Part shown: in pieces, positions 23,711 through 33,030 of the stretch
Layout: the number at the start of each line of letters is the position of its first letter
Numbering within the stretch: the stretch's first letter is position 1
Source: an uncultured bacterium
Lineage (GTDB): Bacteria > Pseudomonadota > Gammaproteobacteria > Burkholderiales > CAIKXV01
Length of the DNA: 47,803 nucleotides
Direction of reading: 5' to 3'
Assembly (NCBI GenBank): GCA_903873475.1
Contig: CAIQON010000352.1
Coordinates: forward strand, 1-47,803
Made by a program: the position numbers and the translations under genes
The notes under the pieces: generated by a model
The model's database searches: none
What the model saw: the letters and a program-made list of their open reading frames with translations, nothing else
Told to the model about the DNA's origin: nothing

Positions 23711-25162
23711 ATGAGCACACCTGACGTACTCCGGGCCCTGGGCTGCTGGCTCTGGCAGATCGATCCTGCGACGGAACGGGTCGTCACGATCGGTGGCTGC
23801 AGCCCGTTCGGCGCGACCACCGCATCCTGGCGGACGCTGCTTCGGCAGTGTGCGGCAGAAGACCGCCATGCCCTGCTCGACGCGGTGCGCCGGCTCGGGT
23901 CTTCCGGCGAGGACGGTACGCTGCGCGTGGAGAACCTCGCGATACCGGCTGCTGGCGGACACGGCCATCACATCGATCTGCTGATCGGTCACCAGCGGGA
24001 TGGCACGGGCGCGCGGCAATGGTCAGGCATGGTGTCGAGGCGCTGGCCTTCGGCCCGCCGGCCCGTGCCGGCGGTGGAATCACCCGAGACCCTGGTAGCC
24101 GGAGAGCTCGACGCCGCCGGCCTGGGCTGGTGGTCGATGGAGAACGTGGAAGAGGGCCTGTCCCTGTCGCGCACCGCGGCGCGCCTGATGGGTTTCGGCG
24201 ACAGCGCGTGCACGGTCCCGCTCGACGCCTGGCTCGCCGCCGCACCGCCGCAGGACTACCCGCGGCTGACGCGGCAGATGTACCGCATCCTCGACGGCAA
24301 GAGCGACCGCTTCGAAATCGACCTGCGCGGCCGCAATCCGGCACGACCGCAGGCGGGGCTCAGGCTCACCGCCTTTCGCGCGCACGCGCCCGGCAACGAA
24401 CTGGTCGGGGTGATCGAAGCACTCTCCGGCATCCCGGCCCATCCGCCACAGTGGTCCGCGGCCCCGGCTGGCGCGGAACCCTCGACCGACACCGGGCTCG
24501 ACCGCGACTCGCTGGTGCGCGAGATCCACCACCGGATCAAGAACCACCTGCAGGGGATGACCGGCCTGATCGAGCGCTACCGCAGCGACTATCCGGGCCT
24601 GGGCGAAGCGCTGGACGCCATCGGCGGGCAGTTGCATTCGATCGGCACCGTCTACGGCCTTCTCGCCCGGTCCGGCCGCAGCGATCTGGCGCTCGACGAG
24701 ATCGCCCAGGCGGTGACCGACGGCCTCGCCGGCATTGCGGTCAACGGCGTGCAGAGGCGCTTCGCCGACGGCATCGGGCGCTGGCGCATCGCCGAGCAGC
24801 ATTGCGTGGCCATCGCGCTGGTGGTCAACGAGCTGCTGATGAATGCCATCAAGCACGGCGGCTCGAAGCCCGGCATGCCCCCGGTGACCGCCGAGTGCGA
24901 ACTCGTCGCGCAGGGCTGCAGGCTTCGCATCTGCAATGACGGCGCCCTGCCGCCGGGGTTCGACTTCGACGCCGGTACGGGCGCGCGCACCGGCCTGCAG
25001 CTGGTGCGCGCGATGCTGCCGGGCCGCGGCGCGAAGCTCTCCATCCGCGCGGTGGAAGGCAAGGTGGAGGTGTCGCTGCTGCTGGAGCCGCCCGTCCTCT
25101 CCGCGGCGCCCCGCCCGCCGGGTGCGATTTCCGATGCCGAAGGGCCGCGTATTCGATCCTGA
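23711..25162 (+). CDS. PAS-containing HisKA_2-type sensor histidine kinase
   Basis: A 483-residue soluble kinase with no membrane segment. The N-terminal 260 residues look like two PAS-type modules (CWLWQIDPATERVVTIGG and LGWWSMENVEEGLSLSRTAA). The dimerisation box is EIHHRIKNHLQGMTGLIERY, with the phospho-histidine at 273 or 274. The ATP-binding domain has the N box NELLMNAIKHGG (about 373-384) and GTGARTGLQLVRAMLPGRGA. This is the HisKA_2 class, which often works with ANTAR response regulators, and such a regulator is the next gene, 29 bases downstream. The signal is cytoplasmic but unknown. The ATG has no strong ribosome site. The frame is open far upstream but overlaps the divergent receptor gene. 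Confidence 0.87.
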   Translation: MSTPDVLRALGCWLWQIDPATERVVTIGGCSPFGATTASWRTLLRQCAAEDRHALLDAVRRLGSSGEDGTLRVENLAIPAAGGHGHHIDLLIGHQRDGTGARQWSGMVSRRWPSARRPVPAVESPETLVAGELDAAGLGWWSMENVEEGLSLSRTAARLMGFGDSACTVPLDAWLAAAPPQDYPRLTRQMYRILDGKSDRFEIDLRGRNPARPQAGLRLTAFRAHAPGNELVGVIEALSGIPAHPPQWSAAPAGAEPSTDTGLDRDSLVREIHHRIKNHLQGMTGLIERYRSDYPGLGEALDAIGGQLHSIGTVYGLLARSGRSDLALDEIAQAVTDGLAGIAVNGVQRRFADGIGRWRIAEQHCVAIALVVNELLMNAIKHGGSKPGMPPVTAECELVAQGCRLRICNDGALPPGFDFDAGTGARTGLQLVRAMLPGRGAKLSIRAVEGKVEVSLLLEPPVLSAAPRPPGAISDAEGPRIRS

Positions 25163-25191
25163 GTAGGTAGAATGATCCGGAGGAGTCCTTC

Positions 25192-25845
25192 TTGACAACC
25201 GACCCACAGTCCCTGCCTATGACCGCGCCCACCGAGATCGAAGCGGCAGACGTTCCTGCGCAGAAGACGGTGATGGTCGTCGACGACGATCCCCTGATCC
25301 TCACCACGATGCGAGACGGGCTGCAACGCGCCGGTTACGACGTCTGGGCGGCCGCCTCCGCCGAAGAGGCGCTCGAACTCACGCGCGACGCAATGCCCGA
25401 TGCTGCACTGATCGACATGCGGATGCCCGGCATGAGCGGGCTCGATCTTGCCGAGGCCCTGCTCGACCGCGCACCGCTGGCGATCGTCTTCCTGTCCGCC
25501 TATGACGACCTCGAGCTCGTGCGCGAAGCGGCCACCCAGGGCGCCTATGGCTACCTCGTGAAGCCCGCGCTGATCCGCCACATCGTTCCGGCGATCGAAT
25601 CGGCGATGGTGCGTGCCCGCGACGTCGCCCAGATCGAAGACGAACAGGAGCGTTTGCGCGGTGCGCTCGAAGGGCAGCAGGAGATCAGCGTCGCGGTCGG
25701 CATCATGATGGAACGGCGGCGCCTTTCTCGCAATGCAGCATTCAATTACCTGCGCAGCGAGGCGCGCAGCGGACGGCGCAAGCTGCGCGACGTGGCAAAC
25801 GAATACATTGCAGCCGAAGAACGGCTGAACCGCGCCGACGACTGA
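25192..25845 (+). CDS. Response regulator with ANTAR RNA-binding output
   Basis: A 217-residue regulator. The receiver domain (about 25-140) has the acidic pocket VVDDD (31-33), phospho-acceptor Asp75 in LIDMRMPGMSG and a lysine in YLVKPA. The C-terminal part (about 148-205) is an ANTAR domain: IEDEQERLRGALEGQQ, AVGIMMERRRLSRNAAFNYL, ARSGRRKLRDVANEYI. ANTAR proteins bind paired hexaloop hairpins in RNA leaders and prevent transcription termination. It starts with TTG at 25192, supported by GGAGGAG six bases upstream. It pairs with the HisKA_2 kinase before it. No convincing two-hairpin target was recognised in the leaders of this window. Confidence 0.9.
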   Translation: MTTDPQSLPMTAPTEIEAADVPAQKTVMVVDDDPLILTTMRDGLQRAGYDVWAAASAEEALELTRDAMPDAALIDMRMPGMSGLDLAEALLDRAPLAIVFLSAYDDLELVREAATQGAYGYLVKPALIRHIVPAIESAMVRARDVAQIEDEQERLRGALEGQQEISVAVGIMMERRRLSRNAAFNYLRSEARSGRRKLRDVANEYIAAEERLNRADD

Positions 25846-26126
25846 CCGCGCGGGGGCATTGCCGCTCGGGCGCCCCGAGTCCGCGCCGAGTCCGCGCCGA
25901 CCGGCTGCACGCGCTGCCGGTGATCGTGCGCGGACGTCCCCGAGCGCGCCCCGGACGCCTTCAGCCGCGCACAGGGCAACGATCGGCCTAAAGGAATCGC
26001 CGCGGGCGCCGTTACCTGAACTGTCGCTGCAAGGCGACCCCATTTTCCAGGATCGGCCCATTCCGCCGCCCCTGAGCCCCGCGCCGCTGCAGGCGCCACC
26101 CGAGAACCCGATCGAGGATCCGTTCG
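25846..26126. other. Intergenic stretch without a confident gene
   Basis: These 281 bases separate the ANTAR regulator from the first methyl-accepting protein. They are GC-rich and include a 91-codon open frame on the plus strand (25859-26134) that has no ribosome site, a proline/arginine-rich composition and no recognisable family, so it is not called. GAGG at about 26115 serves the next gene. No terminator was seen. Confidence 0.5.
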
Positions 26127-27311
26127 ATGGCTGACTCCCTGCCTTCGACCCAACCGCCGGTTGCCGTGCGCATGGCAATTGCAGTGGGTACCTGTAGTGC
26201 CGGAGCGGCATCCGCCGCCGCCGCCTGGGGCACATGGCCGGCGCTTGCCGCCGCCGGTGGCGCGGCGCTCGGCTGCGCTGCCGGTATCCTGGCGGCCTTC
26301 CACTGGCTGGAACGCAGCGAGGCCGCCCGCCTCGCGCTCGTCCGCGAAACCGAAGCCGGCGAGGCGCGAACCGCCGCCAGCCTGTCGGCGGTGCAGGCGA
26401 AAGCGATCGATGCCACCTGCGCGGCCGCGCCGATCCTGGCCCGCCACGTCGCCACTGCGCGCGACCAGACCCGCGAGGCGACCGAATCGCTGACCGGCAG
26501 CCTGTCCTCGCTGGTCGAGCGACTGGAAGCCAGGGGCGCGGTCGATGATGAAAGCGAAGCGACCTCGGCGATCCATGCATCGGAGAGCACGCTGCGCCCG
26601 GTCGTCACGACGCTCGAATCGTTCGTGGACTCGCGCGATGCGCTGGTCGGCGAGGTCGCCACGCTCGCGGCCTTCTCCAGCGAACTGAAGTCGCTCGCGG
26701 CCGACGTCGCCGACATCGCCAGCCAGACCAACCTGCTGGCACTGAACGCGGCGATCGAAGCGGCGCGCGCCGGCGAGCATGGCCGCGGCTTCGCAGTGGT
26801 GGCCGACCAGGTGCGCAAACTGTCGACGCAATCCGGCGAAACCGGCAAGCGGATCACCGCGAAGCTGGACACCGTCAGCGCCAGGATGATCGCGCTGCTC
26901 GAATCCGCCCGCCAGAACGCGGACGCCGACCGGCAGTCGGTCACCGAAACGCGTGCATCGATCGAATCCGCGCTGGGCCGACTGTCGCAGGCCGTCGGCA
27001 GCCTCACCCGGAGTTCGTCGCAGCTGCGCGCCGACCGCGGTGAAATCGGCATGCGTATCTCGGAACTGCTGGTGGGCTTCCAGTTCCAGGATCGCACGAA
27101 CCAGATGCTGACCAAGGTCACCGAGGACCTGGACGAGCTCACCCGCGCGATCGCACCGGGCTCCAGCCACACGATCGACCCGGTGCGCTGGCTGGAGTCG
27201 ATGCGTGCCGGCTATGCGATGAGCGAGCAGCACGCGAACCACGACGCGGCGGCCGGCGGTGCCGCGGGCGGGCGGGTCGCCGCCGGCGGCAGCAGCCTCA
27301 CCTTCTTCTGA
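26127..27311 (+). CDS. Methyl-accepting chemotaxis protein without periplasmic sensor
   Basis: A 394-residue transducer. Two adjacent hydrophobic stretches (about 14-35 and 38-58) form a membrane hairpin with no periplasmic domain, so any signal must be cytoplasmic or membrane-borne. No HAMP is evident. The signalling tip is [20 protein letters not shown] then [17 protein letters not shown], the conserved hairpin that contacts CheA and CheW. A C-terminal [20 protein letters not shown] segment is shared by a subgroup of such proteins. The tail is glycine/alanine-rich and lacks a CheR-docking pentapeptide. It lies 20 bases before cheY, so it starts the chemosensory operon. Confidence 0.87.
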   Translation: MADSLPSTQPPVAVRMAIAVGTCSAGAASAAAAWGTWPALAAAGGAALGCAAGILAAFHWLERSEAARLALVRETEAGEARTAASLSAVQAKAIDATCAAAPILARHVATARDQTREATESLTGSLSSLVERLEARGAVDDESEATSAIHASESTLRPVVTTLESFVDSRDALVGEVATLAAFSSELKSLAADVADIASQTNLLALNAAIEAARAGEHGRGFAVVADQVRKLSTQSGETGKRITAKLDTVSARMIALLESARQNADADRQSVTETRASIESALGRLSQAVGSLTRSSSQLRADRGEIGMRISELLVGFQFQDRTNQMLTKVTEDLDELTRAIAPGSSHTIDPVRWLESMRAGYAMSEQHANHDAAAGGAAGGRVAAGGSSLTFF

Positions 27312-27330
27312 CAGCCACGGAGAACCTATC

Positions 27331-27699
27331 TTGGCCAAGACAATCATGGTCGTCGATGATTCCGCCAGCATGCGGCAGGTCGTCGGCATCGCACTCAGGG
27401 CCGCTGGCTACGAGGTGCTCGAAGGCTGCGACGGCAAGGATGCGCTGGCCAGGCTCGACGGGCGCAAGGTGCACCTGATCATCAGCGACGTGAACATGCC
27501 GAACATGGATGGCATCGCCTTCCTCAAGGAGGTGAAGAAACACCCCGGCTACAGGTTCACGCCGGTGATCATGCTGACCACCGAAAGCCAGGCGTCGAAG
27601 ATGGACGAAGGACGCGCCGCTGGTGCCAAGGCCTGGATGGTCAAGCCGTTCCAGCCGGCGCAGATCCTCGATGCGGTGTCGAAGCTGGTGCTGCCGTGA
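27331..27699 (+). CDS. cheY: CheY-like single-domain response regulator
   Basis: A 122-residue receiver protein without output domain. Asp9/Asp10 (VVDDS), phospho-acceptor Asp53 (ISDVNMPNMDG), Thr83 (MLTTES) and Lys105 (MVKPF) make a complete active site. It would carry the CheA signal to a motor or another target. The start is TTG at 27331, which gives the usual CheY beginning (M-AKTIMVVDDS) and has GGAGAA upstream; a longer in-frame start in the preceding gene was rejected. The stop overlaps the GTG start of the STAS gene by 4 bases. In this window the target could be a flagellar motor elsewhere or pilus dynamics; the sequence does not decide. Confidence 0.93.
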   Translation: MAKTIMVVDDSASMRQVVGIALRAAGYEVLEGCDGKDALARLDGRKVHLIISDVNMPNMDGIAFLKEVKKHPGYRFTPVIMLTTESQASKMDEGRAAGAKAWMVKPFQPAQILDAVSKLVLP

Positions 27700-27974
27700 A
27701 CGCGATCGCGCTTCCGGAAGAACTCACGATCTACAACGCCGCCGCGACCCGCGCGCGGTTCGATGCGCGCCTGGCCGAAGGCGGGGGCCTCGAACTCGAC
27801 GCCGCCGCCGTGGCCGAGGTCGATGGCGCTGGAATCCAGCTTCTGGTGGCGGGACGCCGCCATGCCGCCGTCCTGGGCCGCAGCTTTTCGCTGTCCAACG
27901 TACCGGCCGCGCTGCAGTCCACGCTGGCGCTGCTCGAGCTGACGTTCGAAGGACCGCGGGAGGCAGGCGCATGA
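27696..27974 (+). CDS. STAS-domain protein
   Basis: A 92-residue single STAS domain of the SpoIIAA/MlaB type: LTIYNAAATRARFDARLAEG, then LELDAAAVAEVDGAGIQLLV, then RRHAAVLGRSFSLSNVPAAL. The serine or threonine that is phosphorylated in anti-anti-sigma factors is replaced here by glycine/alanine (VDGAGIQ), so switching by phosphorylation looks unlikely. Its place between cheY and cheA, with 4-base overlaps on both sides (GTGA and ATGA), implies a fixed ratio with them and a structural or scaffolding role in the array. Such small STAS genes occur beside cheA in several chemosensory clusters. Confidence 0.82.
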   Translation: MNAIALPEELTIYNAAATRARFDARLAEGGGLELDAAAVAEVDGAGIQLLVAGRRHAAVLGRSFSLSNVPAALQSTLALLELTFEGPREAGA

Positions 27975-30256
27975 ATATCCTGGACCAGGCGGCGGGCACC
28001 TTCTTCGCGGAATCGCGCGAGATGCTCGCGCAGATGGAAGATTGCCTGCTGCGCCTCGAGGTGGAACCCGCCGATCGCGACACGCTGGACGCCCTGTTCC
28101 GATCGGCGCACACGATCAAGGGATCGGCCGGTCTGTTCGGCTTCGACCACGTCGTGTCCTTCACTCACGAGGTCGAGACGGTACTCGACCAGGTGCGCGA
28201 CGGCACGGTCGCGCTGTCAGCGCCGCTGGTCGCGCTGCTGCTTCGCTGCGCCGACACGGTCGGCCACCTGATCGGGCAGGTCGAGTCACCCTCGAACCAG
28301 GGCGACGACAGGGCGCGCACGGAGGAAGCGCGGACACTCGTCGCCGAGCTCAAGGCCGTCACCGGAACCCGGCCTGCGGCCGCGGTGGCGCCTGCGCGGG
28401 CAGGCGCCAGCACAGGCAACGCCGCCGGCGCCGAAGAAGCCGGTGCGCAACCGCCCTCCGGCGCATGGCACATCTCGGTGCGCTTCGGGCGCGACATGTT
28501 CCGCAACGGCATGGATCCGCTCGCGTTCATCCGCTACCTCGAGACGCTGGGCGAACTCGAGCATGTGTTCACCATCGAGGATGCGATCCCCGGCCAGCAG
28601 GACTACGACGCCGAGAGCTGCTACCTCGGATTCGAGATGCGGCTTGCCACCGCTGCCAGCCGCACGACGATCGAGGAAGCGTTCTCTTTCGTGCGCGACG
28701 ACTGCGAACTTCGCCTGGTGCCGCCGGGCAGCCGCATCGACGCCTACCTGGCGCTGATCGATGCACTCCCCGAGGCGCATGAACGCATCGGCGAGATCCT
28801 GGTCGCCTGCGGCGCGGTGACGCGCGCCGAACTCGACCGCGCACTCGACCAGCAGTCGCGCATCACCGAAGGTGAGCGCGCGGCAGAGCCGATCGGCGCC
28901 CTGCTGGCACGCGAGACGGGCGTGCCCGAGCGGGTGGTCGAGGCGGCGGCCGGCAAGCAGGGGAAGGCACGCGAGGCACGCGCCGAAGAGTCCCGGCTGC
29001 TGCGCATCAGTGCCGACAAGCTCGACGGCCTGATCAACCTGGTGGGCGAACTGGTGATCGCCGGGGCTGGGGCCAACCTGCTGGCACGTCGTGCCAGGGA
29101 CAGGCCGCTCACCGAAGCGACGCAGACGGTACTGCGGCTGGTCGAGGACATCCGCAACAGCGCGCTGCAACTGCGCATGGTGCAGATCAATGAAACATTC
29201 ACACGGTTCCGGCGGGTCGTGCACGACGTCTCGCGATCGCTCGGCAAGCATATCGAGCTGTCGATCTCGGGCGCCGATACGGAACTCGACAAGTCCGTCG
29301 TGGAGCGCATCGGCGACCCGCTGATGCACCTAGTGCGCAACGCGCTCGACCATGGCATCGAGACGCCGGCGCAACGGCTGGCCGCCGGCAAGCCGGAAAT
29401 GGCCCGGGTCACGCTCAACGCGTTCCACGACTCGGGCAGCATCGTGATCGAGGTGATCGATGACGGCCGGGGTCTCGACCGCGAGCGCATCCTGCGCAAG
29501 GCGGTGGAACGTGGCCTGGTCGAGGCTGGTGCCACCCTGGGCGACTCGGAAGTGATGAACCTGGTGTTCGAAGCCGGGTTCTCGACCGCAGAGCAGGTCA
29601 CCGACCTGTCCGGGCGCGGCGTCGGCATGGATGTCGTCCGGCGCAACATCGAGGCGCTGCGCGGCAGCGTGTCGCTGTCGAGCCGGATCGGTGAAGGCAC
29701 CCGCGTGACGATCCGGCTGCCCCTCACGCTGGCGATCATCGACGGCTTCCTGGTCGACGTCGCGGGCGGGTCGTACGTGCTGCCGCTCGACCTGGTCCGC
29801 GAATGCGTCGACCTGCGCCCCGAATGCGCGGCGCAGATCGGTGACGCCGCCGTCGGCTGCATCGACCTGCATGGCGAAGTGCTGCCGGTGGTGCACCTCG
29901 CAGCCTGGTTCGGCCAGCCTGCGGTGCGATCGAACCGGCGCAGCGTGGTGGTGGTGCGCTTCGGCGAGCAGCGCGCCGGCCTGATCGTCGACCGCCTGCT
30001 GGGCGAGTTCCAGACGGTGATCAAGCCGCTCGGGAGGCTGTTTGCCCATCTCAAGGGCATCGGTGGCTCGACCATCCTGGGCAGCGGCGAAGTCGCGCTG
30101 ATCCTCGACGTACCAGCGCTGATCGCCTCCGCCGAGCACGGCCGCACCGCCCCGCGCCGCATCGGAGGATCGGGTGCGACGCAGGACGCCGTCGACCTGC
30201 AGCAGATACAGGAAGCGCAGCACGAACCGGCCGCGCTGCCCACGGCTGCACACTGA
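27971..30256 (+). CDS. cheA: CheA histidine kinase with inserted MshEN-like segment
   Basis: A 761-residue chemotaxis kinase. P1 (Hpt) has the phospho-histidine at 47 in [17 protein letters not shown]. Between P1 and the dimerisation domain lies a region ([20 protein letters not shown] onwards, about 165-260) seen in a subset of CheA proteins, then residues about 272-333 with [20 protein letters not shown], which fits the MshEN motif that binds cyclic di-GMP in MshE. P3 begins [20 protein letters not shown]4 has [19 protein letters not shown] and [20 protein letters not shown]5 (CheW-like) closes the protein. There is no CheY-binding receiver at the end. It is coupled to the STAS gene by ATGA. 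Confidence 0.92.
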   Translation: MNILDQAAGTFFAESREMLAQMEDCLLRLEVEPADRDTLDALFRSAHTIKGSAGLFGFDHVVSFTHEVETVLDQVRDGTVALSAPLVALLLRCADTVGHLIGQVESPSNQGDDRARTEEARTLVAELKAVTGTRPAAAVAPARAGASTGNAAGAEEAGAQPPSGAWHISVRFGRDMFRNGMDPLAFIRYLETLGELEHVFTIEDAIPGQQDYDAESCYLGFEMRLATAASRTTIEEAFSFVRDDCELRLVPPGSRIDAYLALIDALPEAHERIGEILVACGAVTRAELDRALDQQSRITEGERAAEPIGALLARETGVPERVVEAAAGKQGKAREARAEESRLLRISADKLDGLINLVGELVIAGAGANLLARRARDRPLTEATQTVLRLVEDIRNSALQLRMVQINETFTRFRRVVHDVSRSLGKHIELSISGADTELDKSVVERIGDPLMHLVRNALDHGIETPAQRLAAGKPEMARVTLNAFHDSGSIVIEVIDDGRGLDRERILRKAVERGLVEAGATLGDSEVMNLVFEAGFSTAEQVTDLSGRGVGMDVVRRNIEALRGSVSLSSRIGEGTRVTIRLPLTLAIIDGFLVDVAGGSYVLPLDLVRECVDLRPECAAQIGDAAVGCIDLHGEVLPVVHLAAWFGQPAVRSNRRSVVVVRFGEQRAGLIVDRLLGEFQTVIKPLGRLFAHLKGIGGSTILGSGEVALILDVPALIASAEHGRTAPRRIGGSGATQDAVDLQQIQEAQHEPAALPTAAH

Positions 30257-30296
30257 GCCCCAACCCGCGGTCCAACCCAGCAGCAGGAGCCCCACC

Positions 30297-32360
30297 GTGC
30301 CAGCCAACCTCGGATTCGCCTGGAAACTCGCCATCGGCTTCGCGCTGCTGCTGTCGCTGATGCTCGCGCTGGTGTCCATCGGACTGTCGCAATTGACGGC
30401 GGCGGACGAGGCGATCGAGCTCATCGTGCACGACCGTGTGGTCAAGCTGCGGGAGGCCTACTCGATGCGCGCCCAGTACAACCAGCGCGCGATCACGATT
30501 CGCGACGCCACCCTCGCCACCACAGAGGACGACATGCGCGCGGCCATCGGCGCCGTCGAGTCCAGCCGTGCGGACACGGCCGCGCTGTTCCAGAAGCTGG
30601 CGACGACGGTGCACTCCGACGCCGGGAAAGCGTCGCTTGCGCGGCTCACCGAGCTGCAGGCAAAGCTCATGCCGGTCACCGACGCGGTGATCGGCGAGGT
30701 TCGCGCGAACCGGCGCAGGGAGGCACAGGCACTGATCCACACGCAGATCAAGCCGCTGCTCATCGAGATCAACGCTGAAGTGGAGCGCTTCGTCGAGGTG
30801 CAGGCCTCGCTGATGGAAAGCGCCAATACGGCTGCGAGCGCCCAGTACCAGTCGGCGCGCCGGATGATGCTGGGTGCCACGCTCGCAGCGATCCTGCTGG
30901 CGATCGCGATCGGAACGCTGATCGTGCGCAGCATAAACCGGCCGCTGGCGCAGGCGGTCGCGTTGGCACAGGCGCTGGCCCGCGGCGAGGTCGGCGCCCC
31001 GGTCGAGGTACGAACTACCGAGGAAACCGGCCAACTGCTGCAGGCGATGAACGCCATGCAGCGGCAATTCCGGGCCTTCGTGGATGCACAGGCCGAGATG
31101 GCGCGCCAGCATGAAGCCGGCATGATCGACCAGTTCATGCCAGCCGCCAGCTTCCCCGGCACCTACGGGCAGATGGCCAGCTCGCTCAACACCCTGGTCG
31201 CCAGCCATATCGCGGTCAAGATGCGCGTGGTCGACGTGGTCAGCCGCTACGCGATCGGCGACCTGTCGCCCGACATGGACCGCCTGCCGGGGCAGAAGGC
31301 GAAGATCACCAAGGCGGTCGACGACGTGAAGGCAAGCCTGCAGGCCGTCAACGCCGACCTGGCCAGCCTCGTGTCCGCGGCCTCCGGGGGCGATTTCAGC
31401 CAGCGCGGCGACCCGTCGCGCTACCAGTACAGCTTCCGCACGATGATCGAGTCGCTCAACACGTTGATGGAAACCGCCGACACCGGCCTGGCCGACGTCT
31501 CGCGCGTGCTCGGTGCACTGGCATCGGGCGACCTCGACCAGAAGATAACCGCCACGTACCGCGGCACCTTCGATCGCCTCAAGCACGACTCGAACACGAC
31601 GGTGGACCGCCTGCGGGGCATCATCGGCGAGGTGCGCTCGGCTGCCGACTCGCTGTCCTCCGCCTCGTCGCAGATCAGCTCGACCGCACAGTCGATCAGC
31701 CAGGCGGCGACCGAACAGGCCTCGAGCGTCGAGCAGACCAGTTCGGCGATGGAGCAGATGGCCGCCTCGATCGCGCAGAATGCCGACAACGCGAAAGTCA
31801 CCGAAACGATCGCCTCGACCGCCTCGACCGAGGCCGTAGAAGGTGGCGCTGCCGTGGGCAAGACCGTCGATGCGATGAAGAGCATCGCCGGACGCATCGG
31901 CATCATCGACGACATCGCCTACCAGACCAACCTGCTCGCCCTCAACGCAGCCATCGAGGCGGCGCGCGCGGGCGAACACGGAAAGGGTTTCGCCGTGGTC
32001 GCCGCCGAAGTGCGCAAGCTGGCCGAGCGCAGCCAGGTGGCGGCGCAGGAGATCGGTGAACTCGCCAGCGGCAGCGTCGCACTGGCCGAGCGTGCGGGTT
32101 CCCTGTTGTCCACGATGGTGCCTTCGATCCGCCGCACATCGGACCTGGTGCAGGAGATCACCGCCGCATCCAAGGAGCAGACCGGCGGCGTCGTGCAGAT
32201 AAACGCAGCCCTCGGCCAGCTCTCGCAGGTCACCCAGCAGAATGCATCCGGCTCCGAGGAACTGGCGGCGACGGCCGAGGAGATGTCCGCGCAGGCCTCG
32301 AGCCTGCAGGAACTGATGGGCTTCTTCCGCATGACCGGCCAGCCGGGCCGGGCTGCATGA
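30297..32360 (+). CDS. Methyl-accepting chemotaxis protein with four-helix sensor
   Basis: A 687-residue transducer with a first membrane helix ([20 protein letters not shown]), a periplasmic helical domain of about 160 residues like the four-helix-bundle MCP sensors, a second helix ([20 protein letters not shown]) and HAMP-type segments ([20 protein letters not shown] and a later [17 protein letters not shown]). The signalling domain carries [20 protein letters not shown] and [18 protein letters not shown]. Glutamine/glutamate pairs around [18 protein letters not shown] are plausible methylation sites. There is no C-terminal NWETF-like tail. The GTG at 30297 is preceded by AGGAG at seven bases. 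It lies 40 bases after cheA. Confidence 0.9.
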   Translation: MPANLGFAWKLAIGFALLLSLMLALVSIGLSQLTAADEAIELIVHDRVVKLREAYSMRAQYNQRAITIRDATLATTEDDMRAAIGAVESSRADTAALFQKLATTVHSDAGKASLARLTELQAKLMPVTDAVIGEVRANRRREAQALIHTQIKPLLIEINAEVERFVEVQASLMESANTAASAQYQSARRMMLGATLAAILLAIAIGTLIVRSINRPLAQAVALAQALARGEVGAPVEVRTTEETGQLLQAMNAMQRQFRAFVDAQAEMARQHEAGMIDQFMPAASFPGTYGQMASSLNTLVASHIAVKMRVVDVVSRYAIGDLSPDMDRLPGQKAKITKAVDDVKASLQAVNADLASLVSAASGGDFSQRGDPSRYQYSFRTMIESLNTLMETADTGLADVSRVLGALASGDLDQKITATYRGTFDRLKHDSNTTVDRLRGIIGEVRSAADSLSSASSQISSTAQSISQAATEQASSVEQTSSAMEQMAASIAQNADNAKVTETIASTASTEAVEGGAAVGKTVDAMKSIAGRIGIIDDIAYQTNLLALNAAIEAARAGEHGKGFAVVAAEVRKLAERSQVAAQEIGELASGSVALAERAGSLLSTMVPSIRRTSDLVQEITAASKEQTGGVVQINAALGQLSQVTQQNASGSEELAATAEEMSAQASSLQELMGFFRMTGQPGRAA

Positions 32361-32418
32361 CCCGGCCGCACACCCTTCCCCGATCCCAGGCCCTTCCTCG
32401 TTTCCCGGAAAGTCGACC

Positions 32419-32997
32419 ATGAACGCGAGTGCATCTTCCCAGGCAGTCTCCGCACGCAGGCAACCGACCCGGGCGATCGATCCGGGCGGCGACGACCAGG
32501 ACACCCAGGCCGCGGGCGAGCCAACGCAGTTCCTCACCTTCTCGCTCAACGGCGAGATGTTCGCGGTGGGCATCGACAACATCAAGGAGATCATCGAGTT
32601 CGGCCAGCCCACGGAGGTACCGATGATGCCCGGCTTCATCCGCGGCGTGATCAACCTGCGCGGCGCGGTCGTGCCGGTGATCGACCTGAACGCGCGGTTC
32701 GGGCGGACGGCCTCGGCCGTGTCACGGCGCAGTTGCATCGTGATCGTCGAAGTCCCCTCGGAGGACGGCGCGCAGGATATCGGCATCATGGTCGATGCGG
32801 TATCGGCGGTGCTCGAGATACCGGCGGCGGAGATCGAGCCGCCCCCTTCGTTCGGCTCACGCATCCGCAGCGAGTTCCTGCAGGGGATGGGCAAGGTCGA
32901 TGGCCGGTTCGTGATGATCCTGAGCATCGCCCACGTGTTGTCGGTCGATGAACTCGCACAACTCGGCGAAGCGGTTGATGCCAGCGCTGCAGCCTGA
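32419..32997 (+). CDS. cheW: CheW adaptor
   Basis: A 192-residue adaptor that couples the transducers to CheA. The CheW fold starts after a 35-residue polar extension, with FLTFSLNGEMFAVGIDNIKE, then MPGFIRGVINLRGAVVPVID (the conserved receptor-binding strand), then SCIVIVEV, IGIMVDAVSAVLEIPA and a C-terminal FVMILSIAHVLS. Asn and Arg of INLRG, needed for receptor contact in model proteins, are kept. GGAAAG precedes the ATG. It sits between the second transducer and cheB in the same direction. Confidence 0.93.
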   Translation: MNASASSQAVSARRQPTRAIDPGGDDQDTQAAGEPTQFLTFSLNGEMFAVGIDNIKEIIEFGQPTEVPMMPGFIRGVINLRGAVVPVIDLNARFGRTASAVSRRSCIVIVEVPSEDGAQDIGIMVDAVSAVLEIPAAEIEPPPSFGSRIRSEFLQGMGKVDGRFVMILSIAHVLSVDELAQLGEAVDASAAA

Positions 32998-33030
32998 CCA
33001 CGATTGCACCGGAGCGGAAGGGAAGCGTCC

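Noticed and set aside
25859-26134. 91-codon plus-strand gene between the ANTAR regulator and the first transducer
   Set aside because: No ribosome site, proline/arginine-rich composition, no family and it overlaps the transducer start; kept only as a gap note.
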